From Clostridiales bacterium (GTDB lineage Bacteria; Bacillota; Clostridia; Oscillospirales; Acutalibacteraceae), in assembly GCA_020860025.1 (NCBI GenBank), contig JAJBVC010000059.1, positions 1-15,205 of the forward strand: a stretch of DNA of 15,205 nt, written 5' to 3'. The position numbers were made by a program, and so were the translations under genes. This document shows, in pieces, positions 13,911 to 15,205 of the stretch (its first letter is position 1; each line of letters begins with the position of its first letter). Under the pieces are notes generated by a model. That model was not told the origin of the DNA. It did not search any database and saw nothing but the letters and a program-made list of their open reading frames with translations.

Positions 13911-14335
13911 TTATCTGGCATAATCGGCGCTTATTTTAAAAGAACCGCCTGAAAGTCGCTCCTGAAATACAGCATTAAAGGTTGTAGCATTATCGGTTAA
14001 ATAGTTTTCTATATCCTCCAGTGTGTAATCCGTTGACACAAAGCAGTAGTAAGTCCAAGTTTCACTGCCTTGAGCGGAAATTATCTCATAAGGAAAATAT
14101 GATGGTACTATTATATACTTATTGCTTTTGCAGAAACTATCCATTGTTACGCTTGCCGACATAACGGAACTATTGTAAAATTTTGCCTCTATTTTGTATA
14201 CATTATATGATTCTAAATCATATGTCATAGACAAATCATCATCAGTTAACTCCTCGACATCGGGAAAGAAATCGGCATAATCTGTTGCCGAGCCACCTAA
14301 ATAGTCAGCAAAATTATCTTTTTCTTTTTATTCAT
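13911..14335 (-). pseudogene. Hypothetical protein with disrupted 5' end
   Basis: I do not recognise this protein. The open frame runs from about 14327 to the TAA at 13911-13913, giving about 138 codons that begin KEKDNFADYLGGSATDYADF and end SFKISADYAR. It has no ATG near its beginning; a TTG at 14232-14234 is possible but has no good ribosome site. An ATG at 14335-14333 (MNKKKKI) is in another frame. Restoring one A in the A-run around 14320-14327 would join it as MNKKEKDNFADYLGG, a plausible soluble start. The protein is acidic and rich in Tyr and Ser, with no membrane segment or signal peptide. Either a one-base deletion inactivated it or the sequence has a homopolymer error. Confidence 0.45.
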
Positions 14336-14348
14336 ATATTAAATACTT

Positions 14349-14377
14349 GTATGATATAGTTAACTACTAAATCATAC
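14349..14377. promoter_or_regulatory. Imperfect dyad upstream of the disrupted ORF
   Basis: GTATGAT (14349-14355) and ATCATAC (14371-14377) are perfect inverted arms around an inner near-palindrome, TAGTTAACTA. It lies 14-42 bases before the ATG of the minus-strand ORF, so it could be an operator or a leader hairpin. Confidence 0.3.
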
Positions 14378-14511
14378 CCTTTCATAAAATTTACGCTTAC
14401 TTCTTTTTATTTGCTTTTTTGTGGTACAATCGTTTTAAACACCGTGGACTTTTTATAAATTTCTGTCGCTTGACGACTTTTTCGTATAACCACAAATCTT
14501 TATAAATTGAT

Positions 14512-15133
14512 TTATTTTCTCAGTATGTGCCAAATATCATTGCCGACAAATCCACATTTGCGATACAATTTTTCCGGTTTAGTTTCATTCTTTACTTTTT
14601 CGGATACCGTGGCAAAGTCTGCTATTAAGCTTAATCTATACAATAATTGGTTAACAATAGCTGTCCCTATACCTTTTTTACGAAAGCCGGGAACGACTTG
14701 AATCCATTCCAAAATGCCTTCTTTAGTTTCGTCATCCGGCAATTCCACATCCGATTGGTTCCGTACTGTGCTTATCATATACAATTATCCATAGGTTTCT
14801 ATTATAAACTTTTGACTGCGTATAACCAATCATTTGCGTAATATTAACCGATAAATCACTGTATGAGTCGTTGATTATAGAAACTACCGTATTCATATCA
14901 TCCTCTTCGACGGTCTTGAATAAAAGCCACTCAGGGATAGTTTCTTCCACAACTTGCAGCGGATGATATATTCTAAAGTATTCCTCATCAGTATATTCGT
15001 TTAGATATTCTTCACTAAAATTCTCGTCGTGAACTATCAATATATCGTTCGGCAATATAATATTTTTGCTTTTCCAATAGGGGATAGATAACATCCGACA
15101 CGGCTGACTAATATATGATTCCAAATCTACCAT
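14512..15133 (-). pseudogene. GNAT-family N-acetyltransferase, split by one frameshift
   Basis: Two overlapping minus-strand frames complete each other. The first, from the ATG at 15133, gives MVDLESYISQ... and runs to EPIGCGIAG then a stop at 14732. The second carries on as ELPDDETKEGILEWIQVVPG from 14745, through RKKGIGTA (the acetyl-CoA-binding motif A) and YRKCGFVGNDIWH, to a stop at 14512. Together they make about 209 residues, a normal GNAT length with a long N-terminal extension. The first part has GTGAGGA 8 bases before the ATG. The break lies between about 14735 and 14750, and the rest looks well conserved, so it is recent or a sequencing error. The substrate is unknown. Confidence 0.75.
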
Positions 15134-15162
15134 ATCATTTTCCTCACATCATAATTTTATTT

Positions 15163-15197
15163 CACAAATTGTAATTTGATTTGTGTTAATATAGCAA
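15163..15197 (-). promoter_or_regulatory. Promoter and dyad of the GNAT gene
   Basis: On the minus strand TTGCTA (15192-15197) and TACAAT (15168-15173) have an 18-base spacer. The dyad CACAAAT (15163-15169)/ATTTGTG (15179-15185) covers the -10 and spacer and contains the inner palindrome CAAATT-GT-AATTTG. This is the arrangement expected of a repressor site; the regulator is unknown. Confidence 0.45.
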
Positions 15198-15205
15198 TTT
15201 AATTA

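Noticed and set aside
13126..15205. Attachment-site duplicate of the tRNA-Ser 3' end
   Set aside because: No second copy of the T-arm/acceptor sequence is visible downstream in the window, and no integrase gene is present.

Overview
The window looks like a chromosomal piece of an anaerobic, low-to-moderate GC Gram-positive bacterium of the Clostridia, probably a gut or rumen member of the Oscillospirales/Ruminococcaceae type. This is inferred from three things: a BspA-type leucine-rich-repeat surface protein, a Bacillus/Clostridium-like type I glutamine synthetase, and a GOGAT split into separate domain proteins fed by iron-sulfur proteins. I ran no database search, so the taxonomy is an inference.

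Layout, left to right. (1) 1-2517 (+): the 3' part of a large BspA-like surface protein. It has leucine-rich repeats, then Cys/His-rich modules around a CUB-like domain, then an Ig-like MBG domain and a fibronectin III-like domain. (2) 2600-4083 (+): a strong promoter followed at once by a hairpin/T-tract, then glnA. (3) 4084-6118 (+): a structured leader ending in a strong terminator-like hairpin, then an ammonium transporter fused to a C-terminal PII (GlnK-like) domain, then a terminator. (4) 6140-12969 (+): a promoter, a foldable leader, and one tight operon. The operon encodes a split glutamate synthase (glutamine amidotransferase protein; ferredoxin/FMN synthase core; four-cluster ferredoxin; FAD/NAD(P)H oxidoreductase; GXGXG protein), followed by purF. 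(5) 13020-13188 (+): tRNA-Ser(GGA) with promoter and terminator. (6) 13220-15205, mostly minus strand: decayed DNA. It holds the last ~105 codons of a GH13/GlgB-like gene with two frameshifts, an unrecognised ORF whose start has been disrupted, and a GNAT acetyltransferase broken by one frameshift.

The genes from glnA to gltB3 form a complete ammonium-assimilation cluster. Amt brings in ammonium and its own PII domain can sense ATP/ADP/2-oxoglutarate. GlnA makes glutamine. The split GOGAT transfers the glutamine amide to 2-oxoglutarate, probably with electrons moving NAD(P)H -> FAD protein -> four-cluster ferredoxin -> FMN core. PurF, the first enzyme of purine synthesis and also a glutamine amidotransferase, sits at the end of the same operon. 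Each of the three transcription units has a leader or dyad that could carry nitrogen control, and glnA and amt each have a terminator-like hairpin in front of the coding region. No entirely new system is evident. The most unusual points are the Amt-PII fusion, the alternative pairing in its leader, the electron-input module of the split GOGAT, and the link to purF.
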